Part shown: positions 16,845-24,823 of the stretch, one piece after another
How the letters are laid out: each line of letters begins with the position of its first letter
Numbering within the stretch: position 1 is the stretch's first letter
Origin: Gemmataceae bacterium
GTDB taxonomy: Bacteria > Planctomycetota > Planctomycetia > Gemmatales > Gemmataceae
Length of the DNA stretch: 35,842 nt
Direction of reading: 5' to 3'
Assembly (NCBI GenBank): GCA_025055795.1
Contig: JANWVV010000047.1
Location: 1-35,842 of the forward strand
The notes under the pieces: model-generated
What the model was told of the DNA's origin: nothing
The model's database searches: none
Seen by the model: only the letters and a program-made list of their open reading frames with translations
Program-made: the position numbers and the translations under genes

Positions 16845-17569
16845 CCGTGTGCCCTCCGTTTATTTTGGGGCCGTTCGAGTCCGGGTTTTTGGGGACACCA
16901 ATACGGCAAAACCGTTTCTACGCAGGTCAGATCGGGGAGAAGCCAATCGGGACGATGTGCGGCTAGTTCCTGCGGCGAATGCCAGCCCGTGGCAACAGCC
17001 ACGGCGTGGGCCCCTATGGCCCGGGCGCATCGAATGTCCAGCGGTGTGTCACCAATGACCCAGACTTGTCGGGTCGCGTCAGCAGCCAACGCGGGAGACA
17101 GACCAAGGGCTGCCACCGCCGCACGGGCGACGTCGTCTCGGTCCTCGTGCTCATCGCCGAAGCCACCGCCGACAAAATAGTCCCACAGGCCGAAGTGGGC
17201 CAGTTTACAACGTGCCCCTTCGCGAATGTTGCCCGTTAACAACCCCAGTACCATCCCCTCTACAGTCGACAGCGTGCGTAAAAGCTCCACAACCCCCGGG
17301 CAAACCGTTCCACCCCGCTGGTGCAGCATTCGCGGCAGATGGTCCAGATACGCTCGTTGCAAGCGTGTGATGTTTTCTTCTACTGGTGGAATGTGATGTA
17401 CTCGCAAAAGGTCACGGGCAATCGCCCGATCGGTCCGGCCGGCATACGGAACCCCATCCTGAATCTGACGTACTCCGAAAGCCGAACGTAACGCTTCTTC
17501 CATGGCGGCCTTACCGGCACCGCCCGTGCGTACCAGTGTCCCGTCAATGTCGAACAGCAAGACTGTCAT
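16841..17569 (-). CDS. HAD-superfamily hydrolase, phosphoglycolate phosphatase-like
   Basis: This 242-aa protein has all four HAD motifs. Motif I is FDIDGT (D7 nucleophile, D9 acid/base), motif II is LLTGN (T112), the motif III lysine is K122 in RCKLAHFG, and motif IV is GDTPLD (173-178). An alpha-helical cap sits between motifs I and II (about 15-85), as in the phosphoglycolate phosphatase/beta-phosphoglucomutase group. The substrate is a small phosphate ester, but it cannot be told from the sequence. The ATG at 17569 lacks a visible ribosome binding site. The gene overlaps the prolyl oligopeptidase start by four bases. Its promoter must lie in the 232-bp gap after cmr6, where CATGTTC (17616-17622) and GAACATG (17649-17655) form an inverted pair of unknown meaning. 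Confidence 0.88.
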   Translation of the reverse strand: MTVLLFDIDGTLVRTGGAGKAAMEEALRSAFGVRQIQDGVPYAGRTDRAIARDLLRVHHIPPVEENITRLQRAYLDHLPRMLHQRGGTVCPGVVELLRTLSTVEGMVLGLLTGNIREGARCKLAHFGLWDYFVGGGFGDEHEDRDDVARAAVAALGLSPALAADATRQVWVIGDTPLDIRCARAIGAHAVAVATGWHSPQELAAHRPDWLLPDLTCVETVLPYWCPQKPGLERPQNKRRAHG

Positions 17570-17801
17570 AAGGAAAGTATATGGGCAACACTCCCTGCTG
17601 CCGACAAAAGACGGTCATGTTCACCTGAATTGACTATTGCAAAACGGGGAACATGGGCAGCTACTTTTCGAGGACATGAAATAAAGAGGCCGACTTGCCG
17701 GACAAGTCATGCAATCTTTTTTTGTCTAATCCCGGGCACTTTTTTCTGGGATAATTCAAGTTTATAGTTGGGCCAACCTCGGGTCGGTCGCAAGAGAGAG
17801 G

Positions 17802-18905
17802 TTATCGAGCGGGGGGGGAGAGCCATTGGAAGCGAATCCGGTTTTCGCCGACTTCGGTAACTATCAGTTGAACATTCTGGCCGGGTTGGGGCGGTGTCGG
17901 TGGTGTCCCTTCAATCGGTCCAGCCAGATCCCGTCCGTTCCGCAGTGTAATTTTTGCTCGCCACGGTTTGTCTTTTTTAGGGGCTTCCAGCAAAGTGGCT
18001 TCCACTATCGACCCTGCGGCCGGCAACCCGAGAGCTGTAGCAGAAAATGGCCGTTTGCGATTGGCCGCATCCACCTCCTTCATGCGACCATAGCCGCTGC
18101 TGGTCTTGCCACCGATTCCCCAATCACCAATGGCTACGACCAACAGGTCCAAGGCCAGTTCCGTCCAGGCAACGGCCTTGGGATAGTCGTCGTCCGGGCC
18201 ATGCCAACTGACGGCAACGTGGAACGCTCCAGCAACGGATAAAAACGGCACGGGATTGGGACTATCAAAATCCGTCGGCGGTGCAGAGCCATCCACCCAG
18301 CTTGGGTGATGGGGGGTCATCACGTCCATTTGCAGGGGGTTGGTATTGACCTCCACAACCAGCCAACCATCGTGAAAGATGATGCAACCGCTATCCTCGG
18401 TGGTGCCGAAAAGGAGGCTATGGTACTCGTTTCCCTTTTTGAATTTTTGCTCAGCTTCGCCCCAGACTTGATCACAATAATGGGCCGCTAGTCCTTTCAG
18501 GGCTGAACCGGGCAGATAGGGCAAGCCGTAAGTATGGTGTAAGGTAATCCCTGTCTCCAGAACGTTTTCCGAGCCCAAGCCAATGACGAGCCGGCCGAGG
18601 GTGCGGAGAGTCGTAGCCGCGGTCAGATCCGGCAGGGACTTACACCAGCGTTCATAGGCTGTCTTATAGAGGTGGCGTAGTTCCGCCTGGCCGGCGGCAC
18701 TGATGGCCGCCTCCAGCAGAGCACGTTTTTCCTCAGGATCACCCTGCTCGCCGGTGGCCGGTGTGCACAAGTACCGCTGTAAGAGCAACCCGGGGTGCTG
18801 ACCCCGTTCCAAACGCTTATGTCTCAAAGCTCTTACGATGGCGTTCCGCATCGCTGATTCCCCCGAGCTTTCCCGTTTATTGTGCTCCTCCACCTCACGT
18901 GCCAT
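17802..18905 (-). CDS. cmr6: Type III-B CRISPR RAMP protein Cmr6
   Basis: This 367-aa protein is the last gene of the Cmr operon. Cmr6 caps the helical backbone near the 3' end of the crRNA and contacts the small-subunit stack. The RAMP core is clear: RLVIGLGSENVLETGITLHH followed by YGLPYLPGSALKGLA, the canonical Cmr6 strand and glycine-rich loop. The aromatic-rich segment LLFGTTEDSGCIIFHDGWLV comes next. A C-terminal glycine-rich segment, GDWGIGGKTSSGYGRM, is also characteristic. Two starts are possible: ATG 18905 (AAAGG 9 nt upstream) or ATG 18851 (GGGGG about 8-9 nt upstream); I list the longer form. A 175-bp gap separates it from cmr5, the largest gap in the operon. The C-terminal 60 residues form an OB-like beta region of uncertain role. 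Confidence 0.93.
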   Translation of the reverse strand: MAREVEEHNKRESSGESAMRNAIVRALRHKRLERGQHPGLLLQRYLCTPATGEQGDPEEKRALLEAAISAAGQAELRHLYKTAYERWCKSLPDLTAATTLRTLGRLVIGLGSENVLETGITLHHTYGLPYLPGSALKGLAAHYCDQVWGEAEQKFKKGNEYHSLLFGTTEDSGCIIFHDGWLVVEVNTNPLQMDVMTPHHPSWVDGSAPPTDFDSPNPVPFLSVAGAFHVAVSWHGPDDDYPKAVAWTELALDLLVVAIGDWGIGGKTSSGYGRMKEVDAANRKRPFSATALGLPAAGSIVEATLLEAPKKDKPWRAKITLRNGRDLAGPIEGTPPTPPQPGQNVQLIVTEVGENRIRFQWLSPPAR

Positions 18906-19057
18906 CTCGTATGGCCTTTACCGCGTGTATAGCTTCCTGGCCGAGGGCTCCCCTGTCTTTTCAAAATCTCATCAGTCCCGACCGTAGCGGCTAGCGCTGG
19001 GCAACAAGCAACGATCTGTTCTTTTCACCCAAGGTGTGGTGTTGATGTCAAAGAGAA

Positions 19058-19071
19058 CCCCTACTTAGGGG
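19058..19071 (-). terminator. Small hairpin in the cmr5-cmr6 gap, possible weak terminator/attenuator
   Basis: CCCCT (19058-19062) pairs with AGGGG (19067-19071) around a 4-nt loop, directly after the cmr5 stop codon. On the minus strand it is followed by TTCTCTTTG, a T-rich but not perfect tail. It could reduce readthrough into cmr6. The stem is only 5 bp, so this is tentative. Confidence 0.3.
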
Positions 19072-19080
19072 AGTTAAGGA

Positions 19081-19464
19081 TTACCCACCCTCTTCTTCGC
19101 CTGCCAGTGCCTCGACGTAACGTTTAAGCCAGCCAGCGGCCGTAAGGGTATCCCGGCTCAACCTCATATATGGGACCAAACCCATTTCGCGACTCAGGCG
19201 GGCTAGATCCGACGCCTCTTTGACCTGCGAATAACCGACCCTCTGAACGACCGTGGCCAGATCCCGCAGGTACTGCGTATGTCCTTTGGCCTCGGCAAAA
19301 GCAATCGCCTGAGCCAGGCCACAAGTGTGAATCAGAGAGGGAAACTTCTTGGCGAAGGTGCGATATTCCTTCTGGCTGGTGTTCAACGCTTTGAGCGGCT
19401 GGGGATAATGCCGGCTAACTGCTTCAAATGCCGCTTGGGCATATAATTGGCTACGAGTCGGCAT
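19081..19464 (-). CDS. cmr5: Type III-B CRISPR small subunit Cmr5
   Basis: This 127-aa all-helical small subunit stacks along the crRNA-target duplex in the Cmr complex. The N-terminus PTRSQLYAQAAFEAV and later KFPSLIHTCGLAQAIAFAEAKG (split as KFPSLIHTCGL and AQAIAFAEAKG), then PYMRLSRDTLTAAGWLKRYVEAL (split as PYMRLSRDTL and AAGWLKRYVEAL), are typical of Cmr5. I chose the ATG at 19464 because AGGGAG lies 8 nt upstream and family members begin with this helix. An upstream in-frame GTG at 19542 overlaps the cmr4 stop as GTGA and would add 26 residues with no family support. It is flanked by cmr4 and cmr6. Confidence 0.92.
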   Translation of the reverse strand: MPTRSQLYAQAAFEAVSRHYPQPLKALNTSQKEYRTFAKKFPSLIHTCGLAQAIAFAEAKGHTQYLRDLATVVQRVGYSQVKEASDLARLSREMGLVPYMRLSRDTLTAAGWLKRYVEALAGEEEGG

Positions 19465-19538
19465 AGCGATGTCTCCCTTGTGAACGACCCCGCAAGCTAC
19501 ACTGGGCACACCTTTGATGTTTGTCTGGCAGGCGCTGG

Positions 19539-20435
19539 TCACGACGCCACCTCGGTAAACACACAGCGGACCTGACCCCGGCCAACAGTGGCTTTGCCGC
19601 CAATTTGCAGAATGAGGGTGCCTTTGGCGAATTTATCGAGCAGGCCGGCGGGGGTAATGTCTGTGCCATTGCCACCAAAGACGCGGTCGCATTGGATCAC
19701 CCCCATCAGAATGGTCTCGGCGGGTAGGGATTCTTCGGTCCACAAGGCCCCTTGAGCCACCGTCTTGGTAGTGTCGTCGATGCGTACTCGCGTGTGAACT
19801 TCTGTGCCGGTTTCGCACATATAGTCAAAAGCGGCGTCGGGAAGGACAACGAAGCGTCTGTGGAACTGTTGTTGCCAGTCTTTATCAGTGGGGAAGACCC
19901 AGGCGGCAATCTTAGCGGCCCACGCAGTGGCTGTTTCGCAGTTGACCGCCGTGAAGTCCAGATCCTCGAAATAGATCTTCTGATCCTCCTTGAGGACCGT
20001 CTCCTGAGTATGGTGGGCTTTGTTTTCGTCCAGTTGGGCCGGTGGTGCGGGAAGGTTGGTAATGCCCGCCAACGACAAGGTGCGATGCAGCAGCTGTAGG
20101 CTCATGGGCGAACTAGCCCAAGCGAACGTGCCCCGAAAACTACGCACGGGCAGGCAGACCAGCCGAGCGTCGCTAGGTACCAGCGCCCCCGCATTGGAGA
20201 GGTTGTTTTCCCCAGCGGTACCGAAAGCTGCTTTCAGGTAGGGATCCCGACGACGATTGTCCTCCGTGGCCCGGAAGTAGTCCGCCCACACGCCCTTGAA
20301 ACCGGAGGCCCGGATGATCGGCCAGCCGGTCACCAGGTCACGATCGATGGGTAGATCAATGTAGCCCAGTCCGCGACCAATACCAGCATGAGTCGGACTA
20401 AGACAATGCAACCAGTAAATGCGAGTGTTAGGCAT
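19539..20435 (-). CDS. cmr4: Type III-B CRISPR backbone RAMP Cmr4 (target RNA slicer)
   Basis: This 298-aa backbone subunit forms the helical filament on the crRNA and cuts target RNA at 6-nt intervals. The N-terminal RAMP signature is intact: WLHCLSPTHAGIGRG, then YIDLPIDRD, then GWPIIRASGFKGVWA. The aspartate of IDLPIDR (D27 from this start) corresponds to the catalytic Asp of characterised Cmr4 proteins (Asp26 in Pyrococcus furiosus). RNA slicing is therefore expected to work. The ATG at 20435 has AGGGAG 8 nt upstream; the in-frame GTG at 20444 overlaps that site and is unlikely. It lies 106 bp after cmr3, without a visible terminator in the gap. Confidence 0.94.
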   Translation of the reverse strand: MPNTRIYWLHCLSPTHAGIGRGLGYIDLPIDRDLVTGWPIIRASGFKGVWADYFRATEDNRRRDPYLKAAFGTAGENNLSNAGALVPSDARLVCLPVRSFRGTFAWASSPMSLQLLHRTLSLAGITNLPAPPAQLDENKAHHTQETVLKEDQKIYFEDLDFTAVNCETATAWAAKIAAWVFPTDKDWQQQFHRRFVVLPDAAFDYMCETGTEVHTRVRIDDTTKTVAQGALWTEESLPAETILMGVIQCDRVFGGNGTDITPAGLLDKFAKGTLILQIGGKATVGRGQVRCVFTEVAS

Positions 20436-20541
20436 CGGTGGCACTCCCTAATCGGTCTAGGACGGTGAAATCCAAGTCTCCTTACAATTGTCAGGTCTTG
20501 ATCATTACTCACCTGTGAGGGTTTAGCCCTAGCGGCTTGGC

Positions 20542-21723
20542 TTACCAGATACCCCAGACAGCCAGGCCAAAGCCATCACGGCGGTCCTGAGGGTCATCAC
20601 AGACGGATTGGAGCCAGGCCTCGGCCAAAACGGCGGGGTTGCCCTCCAGTACCTGGAAAAAGTACATACTGCCAGCCGGTACCATGCGGCGGAGCGGTCG
20701 GGGGCCCGGTTGACGCCAGTCGTACGAGAAGCGAGCTAAAGCTCGCCACCGGTCACAGATTATCCCAACGAGTTTCACCCGCAGACCGGCAATCCCCGGC
20801 GGCGAGCCGGTCAGGGTATGGTCAAGCCAACCGGGGAGATATCCCAACTCAAACAGAGCAGGTGTGGCTAGCATTAGACACACCTGGCGAGCTGCCGCCA
20901 GCCGGTCAGCTAACTTGGCTGGTACCTTCCACAGGGCCTCTTGTTCCGGGGCAGTTCGCCAGCACACCAGGCGGCGGTTGCCTCCCAAGGGGTGAAGTAG
21001 CGACAGATTCTCAGCCAGATCGCTCGGGTGAAGACGCAAACTCAGCGTAATACGCACGGGGGAACGCTCATCCCCTTGTGGATCGTATGGCTCGAGATGA
21101 GTCACATTCAGGTCGCTGACGGCGAACAATCGGCTTTCCTCCGCAGCCCCACGCCATGGATTGATGCAAACGCGATCGCGCAACTGTTGTCGAGCGGCTG
21201 TCAAGAAACGACCTGTCCCGAACGTTGCCTGACCGGAAGGGAACGGTTCGCCGCTCAGCCAGCGGGCCAGTTCGTCCACCGGCCACCAAGCGGGTACCGG
21301 CTCCGGCTTGAAATCATCCTCCGGTGCGTTTTGGAGCATAACCGGTTGCAACCCGGGCTGGGGCAGGTCGCATCCCTCACCTTCCCCAAGTGGCTGCGGT
21401 AGAGCGCGATAAATGGCGTCGACCTGCCGCTTTTTGTCCCATTGCCACACGCAGTTTTTCGGAGCTGGCAAATAAAGCGTCTGGCCATCAACCACGGGAA
21501 ACACACCGGCCACTGCGGTGGCCAGAAGTTGCTGGATGGTCGTTTCATCGAAACAGCGTTCTGGCTGAGCCACTACCAAAGCCCGGCGAGCAGAACCGGC
21601 TACTGCGGAGGGCAACGGCCAAGGAAGTCCCCGCATGCGGTTACCGGTGCCGTCCCCGAAGGGTCGACCATCCCGGGCAACGATAGGATCCAACCCGGTA
21701 ATCTCAACGTACGCCGCCGTCAT
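20542..21723 (-). CDS. cmr3: Type III-B CRISPR RAMP Cmr3 (crRNA 5'-handle binding)
   Basis: This 393-aa protein pairs with Cmr2 and grips the 5' handle of the crRNA. The N-terminus VEITGLDPIVARDGRPFG, then MRGLPWPLPSAVAGSARRAL, is the canonical Cmr3 opening, with the 'RDGRPF' and 'WPLPSAVAG' motifs. A C-terminal glycine/aromatic region (LRRMVPAGSMYFFQVLEG and DGFGLAVWGIW) is also typical. I chose the ATG at 21723 because GGGGAG lies 8 nt upstream. An in-frame GTG at 21729 overlaps the cmr2 stop as GTGA, so translational coupling to cmr2 is likely with either start. Confidence 0.93.
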   Translation of the reverse strand: MTAAYVEITGLDPIVARDGRPFGDGTGNRMRGLPWPLPSAVAGSARRALVVAQPERCFDETTIQQLLATAVAGVFPVVDGQTLYLPAPKNCVWQWDKKRQVDAIYRALPQPLGEGEGCDLPQPGLQPVMLQNAPEDDFKPEPVPAWWPVDELARWLSGEPFPSGQATFGTGRFLTAARQQLRDRVCINPWRGAAEESRLFAVSDLNVTHLEPYDPQGDERSPVRITLSLRLHPSDLAENLSLLHPLGGNRRLVCWRTAPEQEALWKVPAKLADRLAAARQVCLMLATPALFELGYLPGWLDHTLTGSPPGIAGLRVKLVGIICDRWRALARFSYDWRQPGPRPLRRMVPAGSMYFFQVLEGNPAVLAEAWLQSVCDDPQDRRDGFGLAVWGIW

Positions 21724-21725
21724 GT

Positions 21726-23459
21726 TCACTTCTCCCCGCCCGCAGTGACAGGTCCCGCCGCCTCTACGGATAGTCGTTGCCCGCCCTGGGACTGCTCCAA
21801 GGCGTTAGCAATCTGCCGGGCGATCAGTAATTCCTCAGCAAAACGACGCAAGTCCGCCGCACTGCTCAGCTGCTGCACAATCTGTTCAATTTCCGGCAGA
21901 AAGGCCCGGCCTGACCGTGGCTGCTTGTCCCTTATCACGCGTAAAACATCCGCCTGCAAAGCCGGCCGCAGCGTAGATTGCGGCCAGTTTTCGTAGACGT
22001 CCGCCATTTTTCGCAGCTCGTAAGGCAACTTGCTGGGAATCGCGTCCCTTTGGATCAGTTCGGCGTAGCGGAGCAAACTCTTATCAGGATCCCGACTCCA
22101 AGGAAGGCGTATCCGGATGGGAGCGCCACTGCGTTTGTGCAGGTGCACGGCCAGGCCATCGCGGTCGGGCTTTTTTGCCGCTTTCTCAGCGGCTCGGCCG
22201 TATTCTAGAAAGTCTTCCAGGTTCTCCATGCAGTGGCCAATGGCAATGCCTACCGACAGGGTCGGGGCACCGTCGGACGTCCCTTCCTTCGGACCGTAAC
22301 CGGACATGAGGGCGCCGAAAGCATCGTGGAGCTGACGGGCGCACGGCAAGCAGGTGTCAGCAGGTAAAAAGGCGAGAACGTCATCGCCCCCGGCGTATAC
22401 CAATACACCATGATGCTTGTTGACAATCTCACGGGCCTTGTCGGCAAAACTGGCCAGTGTACGCGAAAAGGCACGGTTGGTCTCGGCATCGCCCAGGCGA
22501 GCGATCGCTGCTCCCATGCGGTCGCCATCGGCAACCAGCACGGCTAGATAAGGCGATGGCTCCGGCAGTCGATCCAAACAGCGATGGACCGCCTGCAACT
22601 CTTCACTTGTAATTCCTGTTTCCTCCCACCATTGACCATGACGATTGCGGTAAAGTACAACTCCCTCGAAGGGAAAGGCCGAGAATTGCGGAAACTGCTT
22701 GTTATCCACTCGATGCAAGATCTCGCCCGGTAGCTTGGCACACACCTGTACCAATTCGGCAAAGGCTGCTTTTTTCTCGTTGCCGCGGACCCACGGATCG
22801 GCGGCGATGCGCATGATCGAGGGGTATGCTCGCCGTCCCCCAGCCACGCGTTTGACCACGCCGACCACGTCAAGCTGTTCCCCCGCCGACAGACGCATAC
22901 CAAGTCGGATCGCTGCAGGCCAACGCTCCCGATTCCCCTCCTGCAGTACCGTTTCACGCTGACCGTCCAGGGAGGATTTAGGCAGGGCATAATCGATCCG
23001 GTTGGGACGGAAGTCACGACAGTTTTTGCGGCCAGCTAACAGGCGTACCAGGCGTTGGCGATCCTGACGGTAATTCCCGGTCTGCAGCACCCAAGCGGCG
23101 TAAAACTCGATGACGTCGTCTACTTGCTTATCCCAGACATCTTTGCGAATAACCGGGTTAGCCTCATCCCAAGCTTCCCGGACGAATTCCAGCCATCGAT
23201 GGTTCACGGCCTGGCGAGCCCGATCGATGACTTCAGCAGGTGTACCACCAGTAAGCTCAGCGACGACAACGTTGGCGACGTTACTGACTGTCGATGCCGC
23301 TGGAAAAATCAACTTACCCCCTGCCTGTTCGATTGCTTGGGCTGCGGCCCGGCTGATTTCCGACAACAGGTACGAGCCCAGCCACAGATCGCGGGTCCGG
23401 CGGGCTGCCGCGATGAAATCCTGCACCGGTCCGACAGTCACGGCTAGCAGATAGCTCAT
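21726..23459 (-). CDS. cmr2: Type III-B CRISPR large subunit Cas10/Cmr2, lacking the HD nuclease domain
   Basis: This 577-aa protein is the Cas10 subunit. It opens directly with LLAVTVGPVQDFIAAARRTR and GSYLLSEISRAAA, the segment that in full-length Cmr2 proteins follows an N-terminal HD domain of about 200 aa. No HD motif is present, so the ssDNase activity should be absent. The first palm contains ADGDRMG (DGD at 311-313), and the catalytic GGDD is intact at 357-360 in VLVYAGGDDVLAFLP. This supports target-RNA-triggered synthesis of cyclic oligoadenylate. SVGIAIGHCMENLEDFLEY follows, as in other Cmr2 palms. Start: GGAGG 7 nt before ATG 23459, which overlaps the cmr1 stop as ATGA. The frame upstream is occupied by cmr1, so the short N-terminus is genuine and not a missed start. 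Confidence 0.95.
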   Translation of the reverse strand: MSYLLAVTVGPVQDFIAAARRTRDLWLGSYLLSEISRAAAQAIEQAGGKLIFPAASTVSNVANVVVAELTGGTPAEVIDRARQAVNHRWLEFVREAWDEANPVIRKDVWDKQVDDVIEFYAAWVLQTGNYRQDRQRLVRLLAGRKNCRDFRPNRIDYALPKSSLDGQRETVLQEGNRERWPAAIRLGMRLSAGEQLDVVGVVKRVAGGRRAYPSIMRIAADPWVRGNEKKAAFAELVQVCAKLPGEILHRVDNKQFPQFSAFPFEGVVLYRNRHGQWWEETGITSEELQAVHRCLDRLPEPSPYLAVLVADGDRMGAAIARLGDAETNRAFSRTLASFADKAREIVNKHHGVLVYAGGDDVLAFLPADTCLPCARQLHDAFGALMSGYGPKEGTSDGAPTLSVGIAIGHCMENLEDFLEYGRAAEKAAKKPDRDGLAVHLHKRSGAPIRIRLPWSRDPDKSLLRYAELIQRDAIPSKLPYELRKMADVYENWPQSTLRPALQADVLRVIRDKQPRSGRAFLPEIEQIVQQLSSAADLRRFAEELLIARQIANALEQSQGGQRLSVEAAGPVTAGGEK

Positions 23460-24769
23460 CGCTGCACCTCCGTGAAATTTTTACTTTTCGCAAACGTCAG
23501 AAAGGCTTCCACCGCCGAACCGCTAGCGGAGCGACCAGCCATTGGAGAGTTAGGGTAACGGGCCAAACGCGGATCCCGTACAACGACTGTTTGCGGTAAT
23601 GGCAACGATTGATCCCCTCTTCGCAGATCGACCCCCTGTAGCGGCGGAGTCTTCAACAGGACGATCAGAGGCACGTACTTGTTGTTCTGCAAGGCCGCTG
23701 CTTTAAGGATCAACGGACTGGCCATCCGTTCCCGTGGTCCCTCCGGGCCTCTGGCCGGATACAGTACAGTGTCCGGTGGATCACCTTCATCTTTGAAGTG
23801 GAAAACGATGGGTAAACCAAACTCCGCACGTGGAAAAGCGTCGTCTGGGATGTTGTCCATGCGTTGATGACCGCTACTGCGGGCGTTGGTGATGCGACGG
23901 ATGGTTTCCGGTTCCGGCCAACGAGAGCGTCCCGGTTGTTGGGGTCTTTGCCCGGGGTTGCGTCCCAAATTTGGCCCTTGGCGAAACTCCCGCAGCAAAG
24001 CAATCACATCAGCCCACGCTTTTATGGCACTGTCGGTTTGATTCCCTACCAGAATCGTCGCTGCCAGCGTGGGCCATTGCCTGTCAGGAGCACCCGCGAC
24101 GAAGGGACGCAACCGAGCTAACAATTCGTTCCGGTCCTTGGCCAACAGCTTCAAGCAGCGTAGTGAGCCACAGCCCCGGCGCGTCCGACTACCCAATCCA
24201 CCAAAATGGACCCAGGCCCATAGTGCGGGTTCTACTTGTCGGGTAAAGTCGATACTGCGATCACATTGCAGAATAAGCTGGAAACGCGCTTCGGTAATAC
24301 AGGAGGCCGGCTCTATCTCGATCTCCCGGCGGCCCCTGCCCAACTGCCCCTGGAAGGGGAACAGAGCATAAGGAAGAGCGGTGTTCTGGAAAGGCGGATT
24401 CCATGTGGGCATAGAACGGTAACGACCACTGTCTTGCTCGTAACGCGCACAGGGTATTGAACCGGATACCTTCACCACCTCGACTTTCACTTGTACCCGG
24501 CTAGCACATTCGGTATTACCCCATACCTCTGTCTGGGCCAGCCGAAGTTCTCTGGGAGTGGCATATTGGGCACCTACAGTGGCTCGCCACCAGAATTGCA
24601 ATTGTCCGCGAATGGAAGTGGGACGGATAGGAAAGGACGGATCGGTTTCCCGTGTCTTAGCTCCTCCGCCAAACAGCGGCGTGATGAGTTCGATGTCGTA
24701 ACAATGGCCCCCTGGACTTGAAACGGTCGGGCGTGCAGGACAGGGAGGTATTTGTTCAGCCTTTGGCAT
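23456..24769 (-). CDS. cmr1: Type III-B CRISPR RAMP Cmr1, first gene of the operon
   Basis: This 437-aa protein has two RAMP domains and binds the 3' region of the crRNA in the Cmr complex. The N-terminal signature is clear: YDIELITPLFGGGAKTRE, then FPIRPTSIRGQLQFWWRA. The glycine-rich loop of the first RAMP is WVHFGGLGSRTRRGCGSL (near residue 190). I prefer the ATG at 24769 (a purine-rich GAGGAT about 8 nt upstream, homology beginning soon after) over the frame-opening start at 24808. It begins only 54 bp after the stop of a truncated amidohydrolase gene on the same strand, so the operon may use that gene's promoter as well as its own. No clear -35/-10 pair was found in the 54 bp. Confidence 0.94.
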   Translation of the reverse strand: MPKAEQIPPCPARPTVSSPGGHCYDIELITPLFGGGAKTRETDPSFPIRPTSIRGQLQFWWRATVGAQYATPRELRLAQTEVWGNTECASRVQVKVEVVKVSGSIPCARYEQDSGRYRSMPTWNPPFQNTALPYALFPFQGQLGRGRREIEIEPASCITEARFQLILQCDRSIDFTRQVEPALWAWVHFGGLGSRTRRGCGSLRCLKLLAKDRNELLARLRPFVAGAPDRQWPTLAATILVGNQTDSAIKAWADVIALLREFRQGPNLGRNPGQRPQQPGRSRWPEPETIRRITNARSSGHQRMDNIPDDAFPRAEFGLPIVFHFKDEGDPPDTVLYPARGPEGPRERMASPLILKAAALQNNKYVPLIVLLKTPPLQGVDLRRGDQSLPLPQTVVVRDPRLARYPNSPMAGRSASGSAVEAFLTFAKSKNFTEVQR

Positions 24770-24823
24770 GACTCGTATCCTCACTGAGCTAGACCATGTA
24801 CGCCACAAAAAATCAGGCCTTGA

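Noticed and set aside
16068..17180. 370-codon open frame on the plus strand opposite the prolyl oligopeptidase and HAD genes
   Set aside because: It is antisense to two genes with complete catalytic motifs, spans their junction, has no recognisable domains and is explained by GC-rich codon use.
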